13,023 bases of DNA from Rhizobium sp. Q54 (GCA_945901195.1 CAMDKB010000081.1:1-13023), one strand, 5' to 3'. Numbered from the stretch's first letter, positions 1 to 7,404 are shown. Notes: generated by a model not told the origin, from the letters alone. A program made the numbers and translations.

Positions 1-1129
1 TTGTGGTTTGCTGACCAGACGCAGGCATCGGAGCGGCAGCGACCGGGGCTGCTGCGTCTGTCTTGCCTGCAACCATGACGGGCGTTTTCGCAGGCTTCCC
101 GGATTCATCAATGGCAATTTCGACGGGATCGCGATTGACCGCATCGGGACGACTGACACGCATAATGTGCCGGAAGCTGGGGTGCTGACCGCCATCGGCG
201 TAAACGACCTTGACTGCGGGGGTACCCTTTGCGACGAGCTCGGCCACTTTTTGTTGCTCGCGATGATTTTTCTCGGCCACCATTTGTTTCAGCGATTCTT
301 CCTGCTCAAGCGGTGGGCAGGAGGCGCGGGCGTCAAGGCGCGCACTGGAATCTTTTGTCCTGGAATTGAAAATGTAGCGGTTCCCGCAAACAGCGACTTG
401 AGGTTCACGATGTGAGACTTCGAAATGATCACTACCTTCCTTGATCTGCCGCCAAAACTTCATGTGCGGATCAAAACGGTGTTTGGCAAGATTCTCCGGG
501 GTCATGCGGAAAGGCATGGACTGCATTTGTATGCCAGCTTGTCCGCCGCTGAATGCTTCACGAGTTACCGCATATATTTCAGCAATCTGTTCGTCGGTCA
601 TTGAGAAGCAGCCCGCAGACGAGCAGTCGCCATGTACCATTATCAAAGCGCCAGTGTTGCCCTGCGCGCGATCATAAGCATTGGGATAACCGACATCAAA
701 GGAGAGATAATAGGCAGAATTCGGGTTCATCCGGTTAGCGGTAATTGTATAGAAGCCCTCTGGAACCTGGCGGTCGCCTTCTTTGCGCTTGGGACCCAGC
801 TGGCCGGACCAGCGGCACATCGGATAGGTCTTCAGAAGTGCGTATTGGCCATCGGCCTTCATTTTCCAGATTTCAAGCTCGGCTTCCTTCTTGAATGCGC
901 GAAGCAGGATTGGAGAATGTTTTGTCATTCCCTTCTCGTTCATCAGGGCAAGCGTCTCTGCCGGGATAGGCTTATTGGCGCGACCACTACGAAGCCCGTC
1001 ACTGTCCTGGCAAGCGCCGAGAAGGCCGGCCGTGGCAATGACCGTCGCGAGCGCGAGTGCTGTTCGCAAACGACGCGCTGGGAATGTGGCGTTCGAATTG
1101 GGAATCAAGGCTGGTCTTTCGCTTACCAT
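1..1129 (-). CDS. YafK/DpaA-type L,D-transpeptidase-family lipoprotein (3' end outside window)
   Basis: The minus-strand frame is open from 1129 to the window edge, giving 376 codons with no stop, so the C-terminus is missing. An N-terminal signal with an LGAC lipobox (Cys40) predicts an exported lipoprotein; Gln at +2 does not suggest inner-membrane retention. Residues about 70-225 form a YkuD-like domain of the YafK type: His166 in HGDCSSAGC, with Cys174 in the GCFSM segment as the likely nucleophile. In this family E. coli YafK (DpaA/LdtF) acts on meso-diaminopimelate links between peptidoglycan and Braun lipoprotein. Here about 150 further residues follow: a Cys-containing part (Cys248, Cys271), a charged Lys/Glu-rich stretch (about 275-302) and an Ala/Pro-rich tail (from about 345). 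An in-frame ATG at 1144 is an alternative start; neither ATG has a clear ribosome binding site. It lies 169 bases downstream of accA and may have its own promoter. The exact substrate is unknown. Confidence 0.85.
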   Translation of the reverse strand, partial: MVSERPALIPNSNATFPARRLRTALALATVIATAGLLGACQDSDGLRSGRANKPIPAETLALMNEKGMTKHSPILLRAFKKEAELEIWKMKADGQYALLKTYPMCRWSGQLGPKRKEGDRQVPEGFYTITANRMNPNSAYYLSFDVGYPNAYDRAQGNTGALIMVHGDCSSAGCFSMTDEQIAEIYAVTREAFSGGQAGIQMQSMPFRMTPENLAKHRFDPHMKFWRQIKEGSDHFEVSHREPQVAVCGNRYIFNSRTKDSSARLDARASCPPLEQEESLKQMVAEKNHREQQKVAELVAKGTPAVKVVYADGGQHPSFRHIMRVSRPDAVNRDPVEIAIDESGKPAKTPVMVAGKTDAAAPVAAAPMPASGQQTT

Positions 1130-1298
1130 GTGTGCGCTTACCATTCGTCGATGCCGGCATTCACGCAGGCAATACCCCGGTATGCATTCGTTATCCTTGC
1201 TACGACCTTACCGCAACGGGGTGACTTTGTGTAGTATGGTAAATATTACGCTAACGTTATTATCTTATTGACCTTTTAGAACCGCCGCAAAGTCCGGT

Positions 1299-2252
1299 TT
1301 ACGGGCTTCGCCCTATCGCAAGAAATTTATCCGCACGAGCCGAGCGTAGCATTTCGGGAGACATATTTCCCATACTTTCAAGAGCTTTCGAGATGGCTTC
1401 ACCGATTGAAGCGATAGCCTTCTCCGGATCACGATGCGCCCCTCCCAAAGGCTCAGGTACAATCCCATCAATGATCCCGAATTTAAGCAAATCTTGGGCA
1501 GTGATTTTCATCATGGTGGCAGCGTCCTGCCGTTTGCCGCTGTCACGCCACAAGATGGATGCCGAAGCTTCTGGCGAAGCCACCGTGTAGATTGCGTGTT
1601 CCAGCATCAAAACGCGGCTTGCTGTGGCGATGGCAACTGCGCCGCCCGATCCGCCCTCGCCGACGACGATAGCAATATTTGGAACTCCCAATCCCAAACA
1701 GGCCTCTGTTGACCTTGCGATAGCTTCAGCTTGGCCACGTTCTTCCGCATCAATCCCCGGAAACGCGCCAGCAGTATCGACGAGCGAAATCACGGGAAGA
1801 CCGAAGCGATCTGCCAGTTCCATCAGGCGGACAGCCTTTCTGTAACCCTCCGGGCGGGCCATGCCGAAGTTATGCCGGATGCGACTTTCCGTATCCCGGC
1901 CTTTTTCATGGCCCAAGACACAAACTGATTGTCCGCGAAACCGTCCGAAGCCCCCGACTATTGCTTCATCTTCAGCAAATTTGCGGTCACCTGCGAGCGG
2001 CGTGAAATCGCTAATCATGCCATCGACATAGTCCTGAAAGTGGGGCCGGTCTTGATGGCGGGCAACTTGTGTTTTCTGCCAAGGTGTTAATCCCGAATAC
2101 AATTCCGACAGGGCTTTGCGGGCTCGATCTTCAAGCCGGCGCAATTCATCGCCTATTGCAATTGAACCTTCCTTGGATCCGACGGCCTTGAGTTCTTCGA
2201 GCTTGGCTTCGAGCTCAGCTACGGGCTTTTCAAAATCGAGATAAGTACGCAT
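1299..2252 (-). CDS. accA: Acetyl-CoA carboxylase carboxyltransferase subunit alpha
   Basis: A 317-residue protein of the usual AccA length. AccA and AccD form the carboxyltransferase that moves the carboxyl group from carboxybiotin to acetyl-CoA, making malonyl-CoA for fatty acid synthesis in the cytoplasm. The N-terminal helical start (YLDFEKPVAELEAKLEEL) is typical. Family signatures follow in order: GRFRGQSV (about 104-110), HNFGMARPEGYRKA (127-140), DTAGAFPG (159-166) and the oxyanion-hole glycine run GEGGSGGA (198-205). The start is supported by an AAAGG ribosome binding site just upstream. It follows xerD on the same strand after 81 bases, which hold a possible promoter and a small GC-rich hairpin. 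accD, accB and accC are not in the window. The assignment is secure. Confidence 0.97.
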   Translation of the reverse strand: MRTYLDFEKPVAELEAKLEELKAVGSKEGSIAIGDELRRLEDRARKALSELYSGLTPWQKTQVARHQDRPHFQDYVDGMISDFTPLAGDRKFAEDEAIVGGFGRFRGQSVCVLGHEKGRDTESRIRHNFGMARPEGYRKAVRLMELADRFGLPVISLVDTAGAFPGIDAEERGQAEAIARSTEACLGLGVPNIAIVVGEGGSGGAVAIATASRVLMLEHAIYTVASPEASASILWRDSGKRQDAATMMKITAQDLLKFGIIDGIVPEPLGGAHRDPEKAIASIGEAISKALESMGNMSPEMLRSARADKFLAIGRSP

Positions 2253-2270
2253 CGGCCTTTTGGGACTAAC

Positions 2271-2283
2271 GCCCCGCAGGGGC
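2271..2283 (-). other. Small GC-rich hairpin in the accA leader
   Basis: The five-base arms GCCCC and GGGGC are perfect complements around a three-base loop, 18 bases upstream of the accA start. There is no T-run after it in the reading direction of accA, so it is not a standard terminator. It could shape the accA leader RNA; that is inference only. Confidence 0.35.
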
Positions 2284-2293
2284 AGACGGTCGG

Positions 2294-2322
2294 AAACTGG
2301 TGATGTTGCCGTGTGAAGTCAA
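2294..2322 (-). promoter_or_regulatory. Possible accA promoter
   Basis: Reading on the minus strand there is TTGACT (2322-2317), a 17-base spacer, then CAGTTT (2299-2294). The -35 element is good and the spacing ideal, but the -10 element is poor. It lies in the 81 bases between xerD and accA. If real, accA would be transcribed separately from xerD. Confidence 0.3.
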
Positions 2323-2333
2323 GGAAACTCCCG

Positions 2334-3278
2334 TCAGGGGTCGGAAAGCGGATGCAAGTCACGAACCATGGACTTCATGCGTTCATCAAGAATATGCGTA
2401 TAAATCTGAGTTGTGGACACATCGGCATGTCCCAGCAATTCCTGGACGATTCTTAAATCTGCGCCGTTTTGAAGGAGATGGCTCGCGAAGGCATGTCGCA
2501 GGACATGGGGGCTTATGCGCGACGGAGATAATCCGGCCGCAGCAGCGATTTCCTTGAGGTCTCGAGCAAAAGCTTGCCGCGTCAAATGGCCGCTTTCACT
2601 TTCAGAGGGAAAGAGCCAGGGCGAATTTGCGATAGCCGGGAAGCGGGCTACCAGAAGACCGCGCCATTTTTGAATCGATGCTTTGGCTGGATCAGATAGT
2701 GGGACCAGGCGCTCGCGGCCACCTTTGCCTTTGATCACCAGGAGGGGATCTCGGGTATGAGCGGCCCGAAGGGGCAGTGTAACCAGCTCGGAAACCCGCA
2801 ATCCAGTACCGTAGAGAATTTCCAGCAGACAATGCATTCTGGCCGCGCGTAATCGACCGACTATTGGCCGGGTCTGATCCTCAATCCCTTCGGCAGCCAC
2901 GTTCAGGAGACGGTCGACCTCATCGACGGAAAGTATTTTTGGAAGCGGTCGCCCGCGTTTTGGGCCTTCTATGACAGAGGTAGGATCATCGCTCCGATGG
3001 CCTTCGCTATAAAGAAAGCGATGGAATTGCCGGACGCATGAGAGCCGCCGCGCGGCCGAGGCCGTGGTCAGGCCGCGGGCGCCGAGCTCATCAAGCCACG
3101 CACGAATATCGTGGCTTGAAGCTGTAAGCATATCGATTTTTTTGGCCGTCAGGAATTCAAAATAGTCCTGCAGATCTCTGGTGTAGGCATCAATCGTATT
3201 TCTGGCAGCGCCTCGTTCGGCTGCGATCATTTCGAGGAACAAGTCCCCGAAACGCCGCGATGATATGGCAGCAGCCAT
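2334..3278 (-). CDS. xerD: Site-specific tyrosine recombinase XerD
   Basis: A 314-residue tyrosine recombinase of normal Xer length. XerC and XerD act at the dif site near the terminus, resolving chromosome dimers at cell division with FtsK. The N-terminal SAM-like core-binding domain covers about residues 8-92. The catalytic domain has all expected residues: Arg161 (GTGLRVSEL), Lys185 (KGKGGRERLVP), His258 and Arg261 (HVLRHAFASHLL), His284 (LLGHADVSTTQ) and nucleophile Tyr293 (QIYTHI). A GAGGAA ribosome binding site lies about ten bases before the start. A 47-residue membrane protein gene ends 20 bases upstream on the same strand, suggesting one transcript. XerD rather than XerC is inferred from the sequence style and the position divergent from aroKB; I could not align it. 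It is not a phage integrase: it lacks an N-terminal arm-binding domain and no att repeats or phage genes are visible. Confidence 0.92.
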   Translation of the reverse strand: MAAAISSRRFGDLFLEMIAAERGAARNTIDAYTRDLQDYFEFLTAKKIDMLTASSHDIRAWLDELGARGLTTASAARRLSCVRQFHRFLYSEGHRSDDPTSVIEGPKRGRPLPKILSVDEVDRLLNVAAEGIEDQTRPIVGRLRAARMHCLLEILYGTGLRVSELVTLPLRAAHTRDPLLVIKGKGGRERLVPLSDPAKASIQKWRGLLVARFPAIANSPWLFPSESESGHLTRQAFARDLKEIAAAAGLSPSRISPHVLRHAFASHLLQNGADLRIVQELLGHADVSTTQIYTHILDERMKSMVRDLHPLSDP

Positions 3279-3298
3279 GGCCTAATTTTCCTCGAGAA

Positions 3299-3442
3299 TC
3301 ACTTATTGAACCTGTTGGCAGGGATCGTCTGGCTCATATCCCGTTGCTGCGGCTCGACAAACGTCACCAGCGCCTGCATCGCAGCCCAGACAAGACCCCC
3401 TAGAACTGCCAGAACGATCAAAAACCTTAGGAGACTCGGCAT
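3299..3442 (-). CDS. Small single-pass membrane protein upstream of xerD (47 aa, unknown function)
   Basis: A 47-residue frame begins at ATG 3442. An in-frame TAG directly precedes that ATG, so the start cannot lie further upstream. Residues about 4-28 (SLLRFLIVLAVLGGLVWAAM and following) form one hydrophobic segment after a single Arg6. A short polar tail follows with a VEPQQRDMSQTIP stretch, ending PANRFNK. The predicted topology is a membrane anchor with a short hydrophilic C-terminus. The gene stops 20 bases before xerD on the same strand and probably shares its transcript. A tail of this kind (FVEPxQR...TIP) feels familiar from small proteins at this position in other alphaproteobacteria, but that is memory and not a search. 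No function is known to me. Confidence 0.75.
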   Translation of the reverse strand: MPSLLRFLIVLAVLGGLVWAAMQALVTFVEPQQRDMSQTIPANRFNK

Positions 3443-3590
3443 CTACGGGCCTTGCACTTTGATTCGATCAATATCCACCATGGGACCGTTGAAAATGCAA
3501 TATCATGCGATGGTTGGCGCCCCAAAAGTCCCAGGTTTGAGGAAAGATGATTGCAGGGAGCGCTTAATTCTTGAGCCGTGTCATGTTATC

Positions 3591-3596
3591 AGGCGG
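3591..3596 (+). promoter_or_regulatory. Ribosome binding site that favours ATG 3604 for aroKB
   Basis: AGGCGG lies seven bases before ATG 3604, an ideal spacing. The same motif almost touches ATG 3598, too close for good initiation. The upstream TTG at 3571 has AGGGAG (3555-3560) ten bases before it and remains an alternative, and ATG 3583 has no clear site. Confidence 0.55.
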
Positions 3597-3603
3597 AATG
3601 AAC

Positions 3604-5340
3604 ATGCCTATGCCGAATTCGCCGGAGGCGCTCCGGTCTGATCCAGCTCCGAGAGCCAGCACGATAATCGCCGCGCTGGGCGGACGCTCGATTGTGCTCG
3701 TGGGTATCATGGGGTCGGGTAAGACGTCGGTTGGCAAGCGACTGGCAGTTCGCCTTGGCCTGGATTTCGTCGATGCTGATGCAGAGATCGAAGCTGCAGC
3801 CGGCATGACGATTTCGGAAATATTTGCGCGTGACGGGGAAGCTTATTTCCGGGCGGGCGAACGACGTGTCATCGCTCGAATGCTCGAAGAGCGGCAGAGG
3901 GTCGTCGCGACAGGCGGGGGCGCGTATATGCATGAGCAGACCCGGGAAAATATTGCCCGATGTGGAATTGCAATCTGGCTGGATGCACAACTCGATGTAT
4001 TGTTGAAACGCCTGCGAAAAAGGACCAATCGCCCGCTCCTGCAAAGCGTTGATCCTGAAGTCACGATGCGTAAATTGATGGAGATCAGGAATCCCGTTTA
4101 TGCCCTGGCGGATTTTTCGGTGGTGTCCGGGGATGGCCCACATGATCTGGTTGTTGAACAGATTCTTGAAATTCTCGATTCACGCCTTCAGACTCTACCA
4201 CGTCTCGCAGCCCAAAGACCCGTTAGCGCCCAAGCCAGCGTTCACGTAGCGCTAGCCGGGCGCGAATACGACATATTGATTGGGAAGAATCTCATTACCA
4301 GCGCAGGCGCACATATCGCCGCGCTGGCGCCAAAATCGTCCTGTGCAATTGTGACGGACGAAAACGTCGCACGACATTATCTGGCCCCTCTCAAGGCGAG
4401 CCTTTATCGCGAAAATATAAGACATTCTGAAATCATCCTGCCGCCGGGCGAGTCGACAAAATCGATCGAGAATTATGCACGGGTCTGCAATGAAATCATC
4501 GCCGCGAAGATGGAGCGGGGTGACATCGTTATTGCCCTGGGTGGTGGGGTCATTGGCGATCTCGCTGGCTTTGCTGCTTCCAGCGTGCGGCGCGGCATGC
4601 GCTTTGTGCAAATTCCCACGACATTGCTTTCCCAGGTTGATTCGTCAGTAGGTGGAAAGACTGCGGTCAATTCGCCTTATGGGAAAAATCTGATTGGCGC
4701 GTTTTATCAGCCTTCTCTGGTTCTTGCAGATACAGGAGCGCTTGATACGCTGCCAGATCGTGAATTCAGGGCAGGCTATGCGGAAGTCATGAAGTATGGC
4801 GTGATCGACGATCCTGCGTTTTTCTCATGGCTCGAGAGCAATTGGCGAGGCATCTTCGAACGCGGCCCCGAACTGACTGAAGCCATTCGCAAGAGTTGCG
4901 CAGCCAAGGCTGCCGTGGTGGCGCGTGACGAGACCGAGCAGGGTGACCGGGCATTGTTGAACCTTGGACATACGTTCGGTCATGCACTGGAATCATTGAC
5001 CCATTTCGATAGCTCAAAACTGGTGCACGGGGAGGGCGTAGCTATCGGCATTGCCTGCGCCATGCGGTTCTCTGTGCAGTTGGGACATATGCAGGGTCAG
5101 GACGCGAGCCGTGTTGAAGGCCATCTGCGCACCGTGGGCTTGCCCACCCGGATTCAGGACATTGCCGGCTGGACTGGTGGTCCCGATGAAGTCCTGCAAT
5201 CCATGTATCAAGACAAGAAAGTCAGCAGGGGAGCCTTAACCTTTATTTTGGCGCGCGGGATCGGCCAAAGCTTTATTGCGCGCGGCGTTGAAGCAAATCT
5301 CGTGCGGGATTTTCTCGCAGCGGACCTGCAACCAAATTAA
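3604..5340 (+). CDS. aroKB: Bifunctional shikimate kinase / 3-dehydroquinate synthase (AroK-AroB fusion)
   Basis: One uninterrupted 578-residue frame holds two enzymes of the shikimate pathway to chorismate. Shikimate kinase (about 28-195) phosphorylates shikimate with ATP: P-loop GIMGSGKT (34-41), shikimate-site DAD (57-59), Arg83, GGG (104-106), lid Arg143 in RTNRP, and Arg162. A linker of about 20 residues leads to 3-dehydroquinate synthase (about 212-578), which cyclises DAHP using NAD and zinc. It shows GGGVIGDLAGF (313-323), Lys352 in SVGGKTAVN, and the metal ligands Glu394 (AEVMKYG), His456 (NLGHTFGHA) and His475 (VHGEGV). Both halves look intact. No in-frame ATG, GTG or TTG lies in the linker, so a separate aroB product is unlikely. 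The start at 3604 is chosen on ribosome binding site spacing; TTG 3571, ATG 3583 and ATG 3598 are possible. The gene is divergent from the xerD unit and convergent with the ABC exporter. Such fusions are known elsewhere, for example in Thermotoga. Confidence 0.93.
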   Translation: MPMPNSPEALRSDPAPRASTIIAALGGRSIVLVGIMGSGKTSVGKRLAVRLGLDFVDADAEIEAAAGMTISEIFARDGEAYFRAGERRVIARMLEERQRVVATGGGAYMHEQTRENIARCGIAIWLDAQLDVLLKRLRKRTNRPLLQSVDPEVTMRKLMEIRNPVYALADFSVVSGDGPHDLVVEQILEILDSRLQTLPRLAAQRPVSAQASVHVALAGREYDILIGKNLITSAGAHIAALAPKSSCAIVTDENVARHYLAPLKASLYRENIRHSEIILPPGESTKSIENYARVCNEIIAAKMERGDIVIALGGGVIGDLAGFAASSVRRGMRFVQIPTTLLSQVDSSVGGKTAVNSPYGKNLIGAFYQPSLVLADTGALDTLPDREFRAGYAEVMKYGVIDDPAFFSWLESNWRGIFERGPELTEAIRKSCAAKAAVVARDETEQGDRALLNLGHTFGHALESLTHFDSSKLVHGEGVAIGIACAMRFSVQLGHMQGQDASRVEGHLRTVGLPTRIQDIAGWTGGPDEVLQSMYQDKKVSRGALTFILARGIGQSFIARGVEANLVRDFLAADLQPN

Positions 5341-5367
5341 TCTGCGATTGTTTTTGGAATCGGGGGC

Positions 5368-7158
5368 TTAATTGGCTTTGGCGTTTTCAATCTGGGTTTT
5401 CACACTCGCATCGGTCATAAATTGTGCGCTGGCGAGTTCTGCGAAGCGCCCGCCTTTTTTCACCAGTTCGTCGAAATTACCGGACTCGACTACACGTCCC
5501 TGGTCGAGCACGAAGATGCGCGTGGCATTTCGAATTGTCGCCAGGCGATGGGCGATGATGAAGGTTGTGCGTCCCTTTGTGGCGGCATCAAGGGCGGCCT
5601 GGATCTGACGCTCGGTTGTAGCGTCCAGTGCGCTGGTCGCTTCATCGAAAATAAGAATCGGCGGATCTTTCAAAAGCGCGCGGGCTATGGAAAGGCGCTG
5701 GCGTTCACCACCCGAGAGCGTCCGCCCCCGTTCGCCAACTATTGTCTGAAGGCCGTCTGCGTGGCGATCGATAAATCCTTTTGCTTGCGCGCGCTCGATA
5801 GCGATTTGAATCTCTTCAGGTGTCGCATCAGATTTTCCAACCCGCAGATTTTCCTCAATGGACCGTGCAAAAAGCATTGGCTCTTGAAATACGACCCCAA
5901 TGTTCCTGCGCAAACATTCCAGCGTCATATCCTTGATGTCGATACCATCGATCATGATACGGCCACCCTGTGGGTCAAACACCCTGTGCAGAAGGGACAT
6001 GGTGGTCGATTTGCCTGATCCGGTAGAACCAACCAGCGCGATAGTCTCTCCGGGCTTGACGAAAAAATCTGCATCAGAAACTGCGGGCGTTTTTCCATCG
6101 TAGCTAAATGAAACATTTTCGAAGTGTACTGTGCCTTCGAGTCGGCCGAAATCCTGTGCTCCGGGATTGTCGGTAACAGCGGGCGCTGTGTCCAGAACTT
6201 CAAAAAACTGGACCAGTTTAGGTACGAGCATGAGTACCCAGTTGGCAAAACCGACAGTCGATTCAAGCTTTGCTATCAACAATCCTGCAATGCTCATGAA
6301 CGAGACAATCTCGCCGATCGTGGCTAGCCCCTGCATATGCAGCCAGGTGCCAACAAGAAAAATCGACAAGATGGCTAGCGTTGCCGCAGCCCGTGTCACA
6401 ACGGTTGTGGCCGCCCACCAAGACAGGACAGGTATCTGTGCAGCCAGTAATACTTCGCTGATAGAGCGCAAGGATTTGGCTTCCGCGTCAATCCGCGTGA
6501 AACTCTGGATAACCGGCAGGTTGCCGAGAGCATCCGAGGCCCGTTCGGCAAGATCGGTGTGATAGCGCTCGACCTTGTCCTGCAAGGCGCTTGTGCGTTG
6601 AATGACGAAGGTGATGACGCCAGCGAATATAATAACAAGGAAAATCAGCAGGAGCGCAAGTCGCCAGTTCAAAAATACAGTGGCGGGCAACAAGACGAAA
6701 AGCGCAAGGAATGAAGCAAGGTTCTCGCGAAAAAAATACAACCAGACGCTTGCCATACCGCCTGCGCCGTCGATCATATTTTTCAGAAGCCGACCTGAAT
6801 GCACTGCGGTATGAAATGAAAGAGGGAGATGCAGCACGTGCTCAAAAAAGCTGCTCATTATCGCCAAGCGGCGGCGGTGGGACAAGCGATCAGCGTGAAG
6901 CGCCACGAGAACTGAAGCAGCAATCGTAAACAATCCAAAGCCAACCCACCATGCCGTGAGCGGCGCGAGTTCTGCCCATGTCACGGGTCTGCCGTTCTTC
7001 TGGGCGCCAGTCAGCAAGTCGATGATCCAACCGAACAGTATAGGTTCGGCGAATGCGGCGGCTGCGAGAAAGAGATTAGCCAGCGCCAGCACGAAAGCCA
7101 ATTTAGCTTCAGAGCCGAGCAGGTAGATCGTTCTCAAATATAAGCGAAGGACTTGCAT
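5368..7158 (-). CDS. ndvA: ABC exporter of the NdvA/ChvA (glucan exporter) type, fused membrane and ATPase domains
   Basis: A 596-residue half-transporter, close to the roughly 590 residues of rhizobial NdvA/ChvA. Residues 1-320 form an exporter membrane domain with about six hydrophobic segments (about 18-45, 66-88, 145-165, 167-187, 253-273, 284-310). The nucleotide-binding domain follows: Walker A GSTGSGKS (377-384), Q-loop Gln425, signature LSGGERQ (481-487), Walker B ILIFDE (501-506), D-loop SALD and switch His537. It should work as a homodimer in the inner membrane. Resemblance to NdvA/ChvA is strong in the N-terminal region (AEPILFG.IID, ADRLSHRRR) and in segments such as VLSWWA and NLPVIQSF, judged from memory. 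NdvA exports cyclic beta-1,2-glucan, but no glucan synthase gene is nearby, so the substrate here is uncertain; a lipid or another glycan is possible. It ends 27 bases from the aroKB stop, tail to tail. Confidence 0.85.
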   Translation of the reverse strand: MQVLRLYLRTIYLLGSEAKLAFVLALANLFLAAAAFAEPILFGWIIDLLTGAQKNGRPVTWAELAPLTAWWVGFGLFTIAASVLVALHADRLSHRRRLAIMSSFFEHVLHLPLSFHTAVHSGRLLKNMIDGAGGMASVWLYFFRENLASFLALFVLLPATVFLNWRLALLLIFLVIIFAGVITFVIQRTSALQDKVERYHTDLAERASDALGNLPVIQSFTRIDAEAKSLRSISEVLLAAQIPVLSWWAATTVVTRAAATLAILSIFLVGTWLHMQGLATIGEIVSFMSIAGLLIAKLESTVGFANWVLMLVPKLVQFFEVLDTAPAVTDNPGAQDFGRLEGTVHFENVSFSYDGKTPAVSDADFFVKPGETIALVGSTGSGKSTTMSLLHRVFDPQGGRIMIDGIDIKDMTLECLRRNIGVVFQEPMLFARSIEENLRVGKSDATPEEIQIAIERAQAKGFIDRHADGLQTIVGERGRTLSGGERQRLSIARALLKDPPILIFDEATSALDATTERQIQAALDAATKGRTTFIIAHRLATIRNATRIFVLDQGRVVESGNFDELVKKGGRFAELASAQFMTDASVKTQIENAKAN

Positions 7159-7404
7159 GTTGTGTCAGACCGTTCCCCCCATGCGCCGCTGTGCAGGTCG
7201 TGGGTCCCATTGCATTCGTATAATCCACCCTCGTACGTCAATCTACATGACCAGGGGCTGAATGATGGATTTTCTGCCTGATTCCTCAGTCTGGCCGGTC
7301 AATATTGCATGTTTGCCTCTTGGATTTCGGCCTTCTGTTGGCTAAGGATGCGATGTAACGAGGCTGGGTATCTGACCCCGCCTCCTTCCCAAAACGGTGT
7401 TTCC
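7159..7404. other. Divergent intergenic region between the ABC exporter and scoA
   Basis: This 246-base gap must hold promoters for both flanking genes. On the minus strand a TTGACG (7241-7236) could be a -35 element for the exporter, with TACGAA 15 bases beyond as a weak -10. On the plus strand TATAAT (7219-7224) has no good -35 partner. A strong dyad occupies 7360-7384 and is listed separately. Only very short open frames are present, for example 27 codons from 7262, and none looks like a gene. Confidence 0.4.
7360..7384 (+). promoter_or_regulatory. Strong dyad / hairpin in the scoA leader
   Basis: The arms GAGGCTGGGT (7360-7369) and ACCCCGCCTC (7375-7384) pair at nine of ten positions around a five-base loop ATCTG. 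Two more A-T pairs form outside one C-C mismatch. The structure ends 20 bases before the scoA ATG. It has no T-run after it, so it is not a normal terminator. It could be an operator for a dimeric regulator or a folded mRNA leader controlling translation. Confidence 0.55.

Noticed and set aside
8..1271. Several plus-strand open frames of 60-200 codons
   Set aside because: They are shadows of the lipoprotein gene on the minus strand, which has a clear lipobox and catalytic motif and is open to the window edge.
3306..3641. Plus-strand open frame of 111 codons
   Set aside because: It is antisense to the 47-residue membrane protein gene and overlaps the aroKB start in another frame; its product looks like random low-quality sequence.
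5341..5367. Possible bidirectional terminator between aroKB and the ABC exporter
   Set aside because: Only a five-base stem (CGATT/AATCG) is present, with the T-run in the loop and no T-run after it.
7196..7224. Plus-strand promoter with TATAAT for scoA
   Set aside because: The -10 match is perfect but nothing like TTGACA lies 16-18 bases upstream; too weak to list alone.
7309..7404. In-frame extension of scoA from an upstream ATG at 7309
   Set aside because: The extra 32 residues do not resemble the family, there is no ribosome binding site, and the extension would run through the strong dyad.
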